Below, one piece after another: positions 1-7,080 of a DNA stretch of 8,349 bases. Position numbers and translations under genes: made by a program. The notes under the pieces are model-generated. The model saw only the letters and a list, made by a program, of their open reading frames with translations. It did not search any database and had not been told where the DNA came from. How positions within the stretch are numbered: position 1 is the stretch's first letter; each line of letters starts with the position of its first letter. The stretch comes from Opitutaceae bacterium (GTDB taxonomy: Bacteria > Verrucomicrobiota > Verrucomicrobiia > Opitutales > Opitutaceae). The stretch covers positions 1 through 8,349 of the forward strand of contig JAPOIC010000080.1 in assembly GCA_029979145.1 (NCBI GenBank), given 5' to 3'.

Positions 1-1
1 C

Positions 2-2059
2 GGTGAGCGTGGTCGGGGCGGTGATGGCAATGCTCTCGCCGGCGACTGAGTTGTCGTCCTGCAGAGGCGTGAGGGTCCAGCTGCGGTCGGACGTAGGCGT
101 GAAGCGGGCGACGGTGGCGTAGGGCGCGAAGAGTCCGCGTATTTCCACGGCGGCGACCTCACCGGTGGCGATGGTGACGAGCTCAAGGTGGCCGTCGTTG
201 GTGAGGGCAGCGATGGAGAGCGGGGCGACGTCGCGGCCGTTGCGCACCCAGAACTCGAAGGTGTTGATGCGGAAGACTGCGTGGAAATTCCGCACGAGGT
301 AGCGCTGCAACGGGCCCGCGGGCGGGAAGCCTTTGTGGACGAGATAATTGATCAGGTAGCTCTGCGCGACGACGACGGCGCGCGGGTCGGCCTCCAGCCG
401 GTCGATGATCGCCTGTTGCTGCGCCTCATTAAGCAGCGAGAACCAATGCGTGACGTTGGCCGAGGTGGGCGTGGGGCGCTCGGTCCACAGATTGAGGCTG
501 AACATGCCCGGGTGGCTGAAGAGCAGGTCGCCATGCCGGCGGACGTTGCGGTCGAGGATGCGGTAAGTGGCGGTGATGTCGTCGGCCAGCCGCAGGTTCT
601 CCGCGCCGTGCAAACCCAGCGGCTCGCTGAGGGTGTAGCGCTGGTGACTCACGTAGCCAAAAGTCCCGAGCACGATAGCCGCGCCCGCCAGCCACGCCGC
701 GGCACCCGAGCCGATGACGGCGGTGCGCCACTTGCCGGCGCGCTCGGCAAAAAACTGCGACGCTTCGTAGCCGCCGGACACCGCGAGGGCCACGCCCAGC
801 GCCGCGCCCCAACCAACCTGGCTGCCGGCGACAGGGTAGGCGTGGAGGCATTGCCAGACGAAGACCCACGCCACCCAGGCGCGGGCCTGCAAACTGGGCG
901 AGCGCGCCCCGGCCTGCAGCGGCACGGCCATCAGCCAGGCGAGCGGCAAACCGAATTTGAAGGCGAAGAATGTGAGCGAGTTGTTGACGGCGCCCGGAGT
1001 GACGGCGATCAACGCGACCACCGCGACGAGTTTCAGCCCGGCGAGCAAATGCGGCCGCCACGGCCAGTCGCGACGCGCGGTGATTCCGGCGAGCAGGGCC
1101 ATGGCGAGCGCTAGGATGGCGATGCCCGGTGGCCAGACCACGGCGTGGGCGTAGGCGGAAGGCTGCTGGAGCGGTGCAATGGCGATGCCGTGCCAAAGCG
1201 TGGCGAGGTCGGTGCCGCGCAACCAGGCGAGAAGCAGAATCGTCTCCGCGGTCAGCGCGGCGGCGCCGACGAATCCGAGCCAGGCGTAGCCGCCGAATGC
1301 CGGGGTTCGTTGTTGGCGCAGCAGCAATACGAGCCCGAGTGCGGCGCCGGCGAAGCACACGGCGAAGATCGCGACCCACGGCGTGGGCCACAGGCGCTGC
1401 GTCAACGCCAGCGGCACGAGCAGCGAGCCGACCGCGCTCAACCATAGGCCGGCGCGGCCGATGACCCTCGGCGTGGCGTTGATGGTCAGCCAGCTGCCCG
1501 CCGCGATGAGGAAGAACACGCCGACATTAATCTTTGTGAGCAGCATGCAGGCGCCGATGCCGCCGGCCAACAGCGCGAAGCCAAGCCGCCGATCCTGCTC
1601 CAGGGCGAGCGCACCACCCACCGCGCCGATGGCGGCAAGGAAGGTAAGCAGGCCGCCCGGGTGGATCGGCTCGCTGATCATAACCAGCAGCACGCCGAAG
1701 GTCAGGACGGTCGCGCCGCCGCTGGCGACGGCGCTGCGGGTCTGCCGCCAGGTGAACGTGCCGGCGAGCACCGCCGTGCCGAGCCAGTAGAGCAAAGTCA
1801 GCCAGCGGCCGGTGGTGTTGTCGAAGTCGAGGCCCAGCAGCCGGCGCAGGCCGTCGTAGAGCACGTAGAGAAACGGCCCGTATTGACTGTAGACATTGGT
1901 ATAGAGTCCGCCCTCGGCGAAGTAGCGGTGCAGCGACCAGAGGACGTAGCCCTCGTCGTCGTAGACCATGTATTGCGTGAACAGCAGCCAAGTGCCGCAT
2001 GCCGCCAGCGCGGCCAGCAGGAGCAGCGCCCCGACCAGCTTGAGGTGGACCTTACTCAA
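2..2059 (-). CDS. GT-C-like multi-span membrane glycosyltransferase (GT39/PMT-type fold), 3' end beyond the window
   Basis: This frame stays open for 686 codons from TTG at 2059 to the left edge, so the C-terminus is not visible. The N-terminus (MSKVHLKLVGALLLLAALAA) is a membrane helix, followed at residues 33-38 by Y-D-D-E-G-Y. An acidic pair in the first periplasmic loop is the hallmark of GT-C enzymes (PMT/ArnT/GT39 type). Next come S-Q-Y-G-P at 58-62 and roughly ten or more hydrophobic segments to about residue 470. The rest looks soluble and probably periplasmic, including LFSHPGMFSLNLW. The expected role is transfer of a sugar from a polyprenyl-phosphate donor to an acceptor outside the cytoplasmic membrane. 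TTG was chosen because it overlaps the upstream GT2 stop (TTGAGTAA), no ATG or GTG lies nearby upstream, and the next ATG (residue 31) would lose the first helix. The family is fairly sure; substrate and acceptor are unknown. Confidence 0.8.
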   Translation of the reverse strand, partial: MSKVHLKLVGALLLLAALAACGTWLLFTQYMVYDDEGYVLWSLHRYFAEGGLYTNVYSQYGPFLYVLYDGLRRLLGLDFDNTTGRWLTLLYWLGTAVLAGTFTWRQTRSAVASGGATVLTFGVLLVMISEPIHPGGLLTFLAAIGAVGGALALEQDRRLGFALLAGGIGACMLLTKINVGVFFLIAAGSWLTINATPRVIGRAGLWLSAVGSLLVPLALTQRLWPTPWVAIFAVCFAGAALGLVLLLRQQRTPAFGGYAWLGFVGAAALTAETILLLAWLRGTDLATLWHGIAIAPLQQPSAYAHAVVWPPGIAILALAMALLAGITARRDWPWRPHLLAGLKLVAVVALIAVTPGAVNNSLTFFAFKFGLPLAWLMAVPLQAGARSPSLQARAWVAWVFVWQCLHAYPVAGSQVGWGAALGVALAVSGGYEASQFFAERAGKWRTAVIGSGAAAWLAGAAIVLGTFGYVSHQRYTLSEPLGLHGAENLRLADDITATYRILDRNVRRHGDLLFSHPGMFSLNLWTERPTPTSANVTHWFSLLNEAQQQAIIDRLEADPRAVVVAQSYLINYLVHKGFPPAGPLQRYLVRNFHAVFRINTFEFWVRNGRDVAPLSIAALTNDGHLELVTIATGEVAAVEIRGLFAPYATVARFTPTSDRSWTLTPLQDDNSVAGESIAITAPTTLT

Positions 2060-2993
2060 AGCCGATGCGCTGCCGGACGATGTAGTTGGGCCGGCGCTTC
2101 ACCTCGTCGTAGACCCGGCCGAGGTATTCGCCGAGTACGCCGATGCCGATGAGCTGCACGCCGCCGAGGAAGAGCACCAGCGTCACGAGCGTGGTGAAGC
2201 CGACCTGCGCGATTTCAATGCCCATCAGACGTCGCACGATGAAAAACAGGCCGACGGCGAATCCAAGCCCGGCGATGAACAGGCCGCACAGCGTCAACAG
2301 CCGCAGTGGGAGTCGCGAAAAACTGAACAGGCCGTCGAGGGCATAGCGCACGAGGCGGACAATGCTCTGGCCGGGTTGGCCGGCGGCGCGATCCTTGCGA
2401 TCGTAGAGCACATCGGTGCGGGGAAACCCGAGCCACGCGCGCAGGCCGGGAAAGAAGCGATGGGCCTCCGGCAAATGATTGAACGCCGCGACGGCGGCGC
2501 GATCCAGCAATCCGAATGTGCCGGTGTTGCGCTCGATCGCGACGTCCACCAACCGGCCGAACACACGGTGAAACACCTCGAAGCCCAAACGGCGCAGGCC
2601 GGACTCGGCGCGCGAGCGGCGCACGGCGAGCACGACGCTGGCGCCTTGGCGCCAGGCGTCGACCAATTGGGGAATGACTTCGGGCGGATCCTGCAGGTCG
2701 GCGTCCATCGTCACGACGGCGTCGAACTCCACGGCGTGTTCCAACCCGGCCATGAGCGCGGCCTGAAAGCCGAAGTTGCGCGAGAGCCCGATCATCCGGT
2801 AGCGCGGGTCGCGGCCGCATTGGGCCGCGATCATTGCGGCGGTGGCGTCGCGGCTGCCGTCATCAATCAGAATCACGGACCACGCGACATCGGGCCGACC
2901 GGCGAAGACGCCGTCGAGGCGGGCGAAGAGCTCCGGCAGGACGGGCGTTTCATTGAACGCGGGGATGACGAGGGCGACCTTGGGCGGGTTCAC
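2052..2993 (-). CDS. GT2 glycosyltransferase with two C-terminal membrane helices (GtrB/ArnC/DPM1-like, polyprenyl-phosphate sugar synthase)
   Basis: Expected reaction: transfer of a sugar from a nucleotide-sugar to a polyprenyl phosphate on the cytoplasmic face of the inner membrane. With the start used here (313 residues), the GT-A fold shows IPAFNE at 10-15, DDGSRD at 44-49, SRNFGFQAAL at 71-80 and DADLQDPPE at 97-105, where D97-A-D99 is the metal/nucleotide-binding DXD motif. The amphipathic ALDGLFSFSRLPLRL stretch precedes two hydrophobic helices at about 232-253 and 266-287, then GEYLGRVYDEVKRRPNY. This is the classic GtrB/ArnC tail, and the usual family length is about 310-330. GTG at 2993 is preferred because the family begins a few residues before the first strand. 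GTG at 3056, directly abutting the upstream stop, would add 21 Arg/Pro-rich residues. The gene overlaps the downstream GT-C gene by 8 bp, so coupled translation is likely. The sugar cannot be read from sequence. Confidence 0.9.
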   Translation of the reverse strand: MNPPKVALVIPAFNETPVLPELFARLDGVFAGRPDVAWSVILIDDGSRDATAAMIAAQCGRDPRYRMIGLSRNFGFQAALMAGLEHAVEFDAVVTMDADLQDPPEVIPQLVDAWRQGASVVLAVRRSRAESGLRRLGFEVFHRVFGRLVDVAIERNTGTFGLLDRAAVAAFNHLPEAHRFFPGLRAWLGFPRTDVLYDRKDRAAGQPGQSIVRLVRYALDGLFSFSRLPLRLLTLCGLFIAGLGFAVGLFFIVRRLMGIEIAQVGFTTLVTLVLFLGGVQLIGIGVLGEYLGRVYDEVKRRPNYIVRQRIGFE

Positions 2994-3056
2994 GGCGGGC
3001 AATAGTAGGGGCGGGTAGACGGGACGGAAAGCGCGTTCCGGGGCGCGGCGGTGCAC

Positions 3057-3746
3057 TCAGCGTAAAAGGTTGTATTTGAAAATCGCCCAGAGCGCCCGGA
3101 AGCCGTCGCGCCAGCCGATCTTCTTTCCTTCCTCGTAGGTGCGGCCGTAGTAGCTGATGCCAACCTCGTAGATGGGAACGCGCAGCTTGGCGACTTTGGA
3201 GGTGATCTCCGGCTCAAACCCGAAGCGGGCCTCATTGACCGTGATCTTCGCCAGCACGGAGCGGCGGAAGACCTTGTAGCAGGTTTCCATGTCCGTGAGG
3301 TTCAGGTTGGTGCACATGTTCGAGCAGAGGGTGAGAAATTTGTTGCCCACCATGTGCCAGAAATAGACGACCCGATGGGCATCACCGCCGCTGAACCGCG
3401 AACCGAAGACGACGTCGGCCTTGCCGTCCGCGATGGGCTTGAGCAGGCGGGGGTATTCGGCGGGATCGTATTCGAGGTCGGCGTCCTGGATGATGACGAC
3501 GTCGCCGGTGGCGGCGGCGAAACCCGTGCGCAGGGCGGCGCCCTTGCCTTGGTTGACCTCGTGGTAGATCACTTGGTGGACGAGCGGGGCGATCTGCGTG
3601 CGGAGCAGGTCGCGGGTGCCGTCGCGGGAGCAGTCGTCGACGATAATGATTTCCTTGTCGGCGACCGGGGCGGCGCGCACGCGGTCGACGAGGAGGCGGA
3701 TCGTCTGGGCTTCGTTGTAACAGGGGATGACGATGGACAGCTTCAT
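3057..3746 (-). CDS. Soluble GT2 family glycosyltransferase (DPM/DPG-synthase-like)
   Basis: This is a 229-residue GT-A protein starting MKLSIVIPCYNE. It has VDDCSRDGT at 36-44, GKGAALRTGF at 67-76 and QDADLEYDP at 87-95; D88-A-D90 is the DXD motif. A C-terminal G-R-T-Y-E-E-G-K-K-I-G-W-R-D-G stretch is typical of bacterial members of the dolichyl-phosphate-mannose/glucose synthase-like group. No membrane helix is evident. ATG at 3746 was chosen over the in-frame TTG at 3815 because the extra 23 residues are Arg/Pro-rich and precede the conserved first strand. It is the first gene of the three-gene minus-strand cassette and is divergent from the gene at 3860. No convincing promoter hexamers or Shine-Dalgarno were seen. 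It may make the activated sugar used by the cassette or act in a related envelope pathway; the substrate is unknown. Confidence 0.9.
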   Translation of the reverse strand: MKLSIVIPCYNEAQTIRLLVDRVRAAPVADKEIIIVDDCSRDGTRDLLRTQIAPLVHQVIYHEVNQGKGAALRTGFAAATGDVVIIQDADLEYDPAEYPRLLKPIADGKADVVFGSRFSGGDAHRVVYFWHMVGNKFLTLCSNMCTNLNLTDMETCYKVFRRSVLAKITVNEARFGFEPEITSKVAKLRVPIYEVGISYYGRTYEEGKKIGWRDGFRALWAIFKYNLLR

Positions 3747-3859
3747 GCGCGGCGCGGACACGGTAGATGGCCGGCGGTTGAACGGAAGTCTTTTTCGGCC
3801 GGGCGCGGTGGCCAAGGCGACCTTGACGGTGGCTCGCGCGCTGGCGCAGGCTGAAGGGC

Positions 3860-4546
3860 ATGGAGCAACCGAATCATCGGCGCGGAATGAAGCTGGCCGT
3901 CCTCGCAGTCCTGGGCCTCGCGGGCTTGGCCGTGGCCTGGTGGTTATGGCGCAGTCATGGCGGCGATCTGCGCGGTTTGGTGGATCGTGGACTGACGCAG
4001 GTGCGGGAAATGGGCGCGGTGACCTTCTTCGCGTTGATGGCCGTGCTGCCGGCGCTGGGTTGTCCGCTCACGGTCTTTACCCTCACCGCGGGGCCGGTCT
4101 TTGCGCCGACGCTCGGCATGCCGATGGTGCTGCTGTTGGTGTGGCTGAGCCTCGCGCTGAACCTTGCGCTCTCCTACTGGCTCGCGCGGCATGCGCTGCG
4201 TCCGTGGCTGGCGCGGCTGATGAGCTGGCTGGGTTACACGCTGCCGGAGGTGAAGGTCTCGGATCATCGCGGCATGGTGATTCTGGTGCGCGTGACGCCG
4301 GGGCCGCCCTATGTGCTGCAAAGTTACCTGCTAGGATTGGCCGGGATTCCCTTTGGCACGTATTTCTTCATCTCGTGGGTAATCTCGTCGTTGTATGCCT
4401 GCGCGTTCGTGCTGTTCGGTGACGCGCTCATGCAGGGCCGGGGCAAGATGGTGCTCGTGGCGGTCGGATTGTTCGCGGCGCTGACCGTCGGCGTGCAGCT
4501 GTTGCGGCGGCATTACCGGCGCCGCAAGGAGAAGGTGGGCGCATGA
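3860..4546 (+). CDS. TVP38/TMEM64 (VTT, DedA-superfamily) inner-membrane protein
   Basis: A 228-residue integral membrane protein. Hydrophobic segments lie at about 10-30, 50-78, 83-105, 150-178 and 190-210, with a basic C-terminal tail (LLRRHYRRRKEKVGA). The diagnostic stretch is R144-V-T-P-G-P-P150, then a YLLGLAGIPFGTYFF segment. It matches the conserved R-x-x-P-x-x-P plus G-L-x-x-x-x-F-G pattern of the VTT domain (PF09335). Some DedA/VTT relatives are linked to lipid-carrier or phospholipid scrambling and membrane homeostasis, but the role here is not determined. ATG at 3860 has a purine-rich GCAGGCTGAAGGG just upstream. ATG at 3887 (MKLAVLAVLG) is an alternative start that keeps the first helix. 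The stop overlaps the xseA start by ATGA, so the two are very likely co-transcribed. Family placement is confident. Confidence 0.85.
   Translation: MEQPNHRRGMKLAVLAVLGLAGLAVAWWLWRSHGGDLRGLVDRGLTQVREMGAVTFFALMAVLPALGCPLTVFTLTAGPVFAPTLGMPMVLLLVWLSLALNLALSYWLARHALRPWLARLMSWLGYTLPEVKVSDHRGMVILVRVTPGPPYVLQSYLLGLAGIPFGTYFFISWVISSLYACAFVLFGDALMQGRGKMVLVAVGLFAALTVGVQLLRRHYRRRKEKVGA
4526..4531 (+). promoter_or_regulatory. Shine-Dalgarno sequence for xseA
   Basis: AAGGAG lies 11 nt upstream of ATG 4543, inside the last codons of the VTT gene. It supports that start together with the ATGA overlap. It is one of only two clear SD sequences in the window; most other starts here lack one. Confidence 0.6.
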
Positions 4547-5829
4547 GCCGGCGCGCGGAGCCACCGCTTGGTGAGGCCGGCGACCGCGTAGAGTCCGTCG
4601 GCGCCTTCACGCGCCGCGTGAAGACACTGCTGGAAACCAATATCCGCCCCGGCTGGGTGCGCGGCGAGGTGTCGAACCTGCGCCAGCAGGCCAGCGGGCA
4701 CGTTTACTTTTCGCTCAAGGACAGCGAGGCGCAGGTTTCGGGCGTGATGTTTCGCGGCGACGCCGCGCGACAGACGTTGAAGCTGCGTGACGGCCTGCAG
4801 GTGCTGGTCTACGGCGAGATCAGCGTCTACGAGCCGCGCGGGCAGTATCAGCTGATCGTGCGCGCGGTGATCGAAGACGGAGTCGGCCGGCTGCAGCAGG
4901 AGTTCGAGGCATTGAAACAGAAGCTCGCGGCGGAGGGATTGTTCGCGCCAGAGCGGAAACGCCCGATTCCACCAATGCCGGGGGTGGTGGGTTTCATCAC
5001 GTCGCCGACCGGAGCGGCGGTGCAGGACTTTTTGCGCATCCTCACGCGCCGCGAGTGGCGCGGCCGGGTGGTGGTGCTGCCGGCCAAGGTGCAGGGAGAG
5101 GGCGCGGCGGCGGAGATGGTGGCGATGCTGGAAACCGCTGCGACGTTGGGAATCTTTGACCTCATCGTGGTCGGGCGCGGTGGCGGCAGCCTCGAGGACC
5201 TGTGGGCGTTCAACGAGGAACCGCTGGTGCGGGCGGTGGCGGCTTGTCCCGTGCCGGTGATCTCGGCGGTGGGACACGAAATCGATTTCACGCTCTGCGA
5301 CTTTGCCGCGGACCTGCGCGCGGAGACGCCGAGCGCGGCGGCGGAGCTGATCTCCAGTCATTTCGTGGCGGCCTTGGACCGGGTGAAACAGGCGCGCGAA
5401 AACTTGGATTTCGGCGTGCGTGACGCGGTGGCCGGCGCGCGGCGGGACTTGGAACACCTGCAAAGCCGGTTGCGGCTGCTAAGTCCGTCGGCGCAAGTGG
5501 AACAGGGCTTCCTACGATTGGACGATCTGGCCAACCGCCTGGCCGCGAGCCTGCGGTCGACCGTGCAGGAACGCCGGCATCAATTGGCGACGGCGCGCAG
5601 CAATCTGACGCGGTTGTCGCCTGAATTGCGGATCCGCCAGGAGTCGCAAAAGCTGCTTTCGCTGTGGAAGCGCCTGCAATCGGTCAGCCCGGAGTCGGTG
5701 CTGCAGCGCGGGTTCACGATCATGCGCGACGAGGCTGGCCGGCCGGTGACGCGCAAGGCGGGCTTGAAATCCGGCCGAAAGCTCGCGGCCGAGTTTGGCG
5801 ACGGCTCGTTGCCGGTCCGGGTGGAATAA
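4543..5829 (+). CDS. xseA: Exodeoxyribonuclease VII large subunit
   Basis: A 428-residue XseA, slightly shorter than E. coli XseA (about 456). With several copies of XseB it forms exonuclease VII, which degrades single-stranded DNA in both directions to acid-soluble oligonucleotides in mismatch repair and DNA damage clearance. An N-terminal OB-fold covers about 15-110 (WVRGEVSNLRQQASGHVYFS, VMFRGDAAR). The catalytic region holds GFITSPTGAAVQDFLRIL, G211-R-G-G-G-S-L-E-D-L-W-A-F-N-E225, GHEIDFTLCD from 244 and AETPSAAAEL. A long helical region follows, and the family's terminal S-P-E-S-V-L-Q-R-G-F-T-I motif lies near the end. It is translationally coupled to the upstream VTT gene. The small subunit xseB, often adjacent in other genomes, is not in this window; the next gene is a methionine sulfoxide reductase. 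Confidence 0.97.
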   Translation: MSRRAEPPLGEAGDRVESVGAFTRRVKTLLETNIRPGWVRGEVSNLRQQASGHVYFSLKDSEAQVSGVMFRGDAARQTLKLRDGLQVLVYGEISVYEPRGQYQLIVRAVIEDGVGRLQQEFEALKQKLAAEGLFAPERKRPIPPMPGVVGFITSPTGAAVQDFLRILTRREWRGRVVVLPAKVQGEGAAAEMVAMLETAATLGIFDLIVVGRGGGSLEDLWAFNEEPLVRAVAACPVPVISAVGHEIDFTLCDFAADLRAETPSAAAELISSHFVAALDRVKQARENLDFGVRDAVAGARRDLEHLQSRLRLLSPSAQVEQGFLRLDDLANRLAASLRSTVQERRHQLATARSNLTRLSPELRIRQESQKLLSLWKRLQSVSPESVLQRGFTIMRDEAGRPVTRKAGLKSGRKLAAEFGDGSLPVRVE

Positions 5830-5856
5830 TTTGGAAACGCGGTTACTCTAACCCGC

Positions 5857-6468
5857 ATGAAAGCCCCGATTTGCGCCGCCGCCCTGATCGTTTCCGTGCT
5901 GGCGGCCTGTGTCCCCGCTTCCGCCGTCATGAAAGACAATGCCAACGCCCCCGCCAAGGACGCGCTGGAGTGCAAGCCCGGTGAGATTTCCGCCTGCGGC
6001 CTGCCCTCCAACGTCGTCATCGACATGAGCAAAGCCAAGGTGCAGCGCACCGACGCCGAGTGGCGCGCGCGCCTGAGCCCGCTGCAATACCACGTGGCCC
6101 GCGAGCAGGGGACCGAGCCGCCGTTCCGCAACGCCTTTTGGGACAAGCATGACGACGGCGTGTATTTCTGCGTCGGCTGCGAGACGCCGCTGTTCGACAG
6201 CACCACGAAGTTCGACAGCGGCACGGGCTGGCCGAGTTTCTACCAGCCGATCGAGCGTTCGTTCGTCGGCGTGGAACGCGATTACAGCCTCGGCATGATT
6301 CGCGACGAAGTGCACTGCACCGTCTGCGGCAGCCACCTCGGCCACGTGTTCGACGACGTGCCGCGCAAAAAAGGCCGCCGCTACTGCATCAACTCGGCCT
6401 CGCTGCGTTTCATGACCCGCGCAAACTACGACGCGTGGGTCGCGGCGAATGACGGCGTGAAAGAATAG
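5857..6468 (+). CDS. msrB: Secreted lipoprotein-type peptide-methionine (R)-S-oxide reductase
   Basis: A 203-residue protein that reduces methionine-R-sulfoxide in proteins. Residues 1-17 form a signal peptide with lipobox L15-A-A-C18, so the enzyme is probably a lipoprotein facing the periplasm, unlike cytoplasmic E. coli MsrB. The SelR/MsrB domain spans about 66-190. Zinc ligands are C105/C108 (CVGC) and C154/C157 (CTVC). H160 and H163 lie in SHLGHVF, and the catalytic cysteine is C177 in RYCINSASLRF. The usual recycling cysteine (E. coli Cys63, in the G-C-G-W-P-S-F motif) is Thr123 (SGTGWPSF). C39 and C47 in the N-terminal linker are extra cysteines that could help recycling; that is a guess. 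ATG 5857 is the start that provides the signal peptide. It has no SD. It lies 27 bp after xseA with no terminator between, so read-through is plausible. Confidence 0.95.
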   Translation: MKAPICAAALIVSVLAACVPASAVMKDNANAPAKDALECKPGEISACGLPSNVVIDMSKAKVQRTDAEWRARLSPLQYHVAREQGTEPPFRNAFWDKHDDGVYFCVGCETPLFDSTTKFDSGTGWPSFYQPIERSFVGVERDYSLGMIRDEVHCTVCGSHLGHVFDDVPRKKGRRYCINSASLRFMTRANYDAWVAANDGVKE

Positions 6469-6481
6469 GCGGGCGTTTTTC

Positions 6482-6499
6482 TCCGCGGATTACGCGGAT
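6482..6499. repeat. Short CGCGGAT direct repeat / TCCGCG inverted repeat beside the REPIN
   Basis: CGCGGAT occurs at 6484-6490 and again at 6493-6499, separated by TA. The same bases form a small stem, TCCGCG (6482-6487) pairing with CGCGGA (6493-6498) around a 5-nt loop. A T5 run lies just before it (about 6476-6480), so it is not a normal rho-independent terminator for msrB. It runs directly into the left REP arm and may be the edge of a second dispersed repeat family. Confidence 0.4.
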
Positions 6500-6570
6500 G
6501 TAGGGCGGGGTTTCCGAACCCCGCCGGTCGGGAAACGGAAAGGCGGGGTATGGAAACCCCGCCCTACATC
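6497..6570. repeat. REPIN: two inverted GTAG-headed REP sequences
   Basis: Two 29-nt arms, 6497-6525 and 6542-6570, are reverse complements except for two adjacent bases, and a 16-nt spacer separates them. Each arm begins at its outer edge with the tetranucleotide GTAG (6500-6503, and CTAC at 6564-6567 on the other side). A palindrome follows. The left one is GGCGGGGTT, loop TCCG, AACCCCGCC (9 bp). The right one is an 8-bp stem with loop ATGGAA. A GTAG head, an imperfect palindrome and inverted pairing define REP doublets (REPINs) mobilised by RAYT/TnpA-REP transposases. No RAYT gene lies in the window. The element lies between two converging genes, 28 bp after the msrB stop and 9 bp from the lipoprotein stop, so it may also act as a bidirectional terminator or mRNA 3'-end stabiliser. 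Confidence 0.85.
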
Positions 6571-6579
6571 AATCCTGCC

Positions 6580-7080
6580 TTAGTCCGGTCGCGTCGAGGC
6601 GGGCGGGGTGCCGCCGAACGAACCGCCGCTTGGGTCGGTGATGGTCTGCTGGCCGGCCATGTCGTTTTCGGCGTAAGGATCGCTGATGCGTTGCTGGGCG
6701 ACGCGCTCCAAGGCGACTTCGAACACGCGGTCCTGATAAAAGAGCACGCGCATGGTCGTCGGCGTGAGGCGCGAGACCTTCCAGGTTTCGGCCACGGCGG
6801 TGGTCGGGTAAAATCGCGTGTAGGTCCAGATGATGATCGGGCCGTCTTCCGTGTCGCGTTGCTGGACCTTTGACGGCTTGCCGTAGGCGATGAAGACTTG
6901 GTCCGAGGTGTAGCCGGTGGCGATGCCGCCGGCCTCGACCAGTTCCTTTTGCTCATCGTCCAGGGCGGCGTAGGCGGCGGACTTGGCCTCGATGCGTTCC
7001 GTGAAGGTGAGAGGCACAGCGCAACCGGCGAGCACAAGGCCCGAGAGCGTCGACAGGACGAGCGGCAGGGCGGATTTCAT
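6580..7080 (-). CDS. Small lipoprotein, BamE/SmpA/OmlA-like region, function unknown
   Basis: A 166-residue protein beginning MKSALPLVLSTLSGLVLAGC. The lipobox L17-A-G-C20 predicts signal peptidase II cleavage and lipidation. After a helical, charged segment (about 28-50), residues 53-72 read I-A-T-G-Y-T-S-D-Q-V-F-I-A-Y-G-K-P-S-K-V. This resembles the 'G-x-T-x-x-Q-V-x-x-x-x-G-x-P' start of the BamE/SmpA fold, and an IIIWTYTRFYP strand follows. The C-terminus is a Gly/Pro/Ser-rich disordered tail (GGSFGGTPPASTRPD). True BamE is about 110 residues and acts in the outer-membrane BAM complex. The resemblance here is to the fold only, so I do not assign that role. The gene converges on msrB across the REPIN. 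ATG 7080 is the start that yields the signal peptide; it has no SD at normal spacing. Confidence 0.85.
   Translation of the reverse strand: MKSALPLVLSTLSGLVLAGCAVPLTFTERIEAKSAAYAALDDEQKELVEAGGIATGYTSDQVFIAYGKPSKVQQRDTEDGPIIIWTYTRFYPTTAVAETWKVSRLTPTTMRVLFYQDRVFEVALERVAQQRISDPYAENDMAGQQTITDPSGGSFGGTPPASTRPD

Noticed and set aside
188..1114. Long plus-strand open frame opposite the GT-C gene
   Set aside because: Its translation is Arg/Gly/Glu-rich without recognisable domains, and the minus-strand frame gives a clean membrane protein over the same bases.
429..2000. Two long minus-strand frames (429-1445 and 1527-2000) with Arg/His/Ala-rich translations
   Set aside because: They are out of frame with the continuous GT-C reading frame, show no membrane helices or motifs, and fit high-GC shadow frames.
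1968..3005. 345-codon plus-strand frame opposite the GtrB-like gene
   Set aside because: The minus strand encodes an unmistakable GT2 enzyme with DXD and C-terminal helices; the plus frame has no family features.
4513..5463. 316-codon minus-strand frame opposite xseA
   Set aside because: It is a His/Arg-rich shadow; XseA signature motifs on the plus strand settle the coding strand.
6497..6570. CRISPR or ordinary rho-independent terminator
   Set aside because: There are only two inverted arms, no regular direct repeats or spacers, and no U-tract follows the hairpins; the GTAG-headed REP structure fits better.
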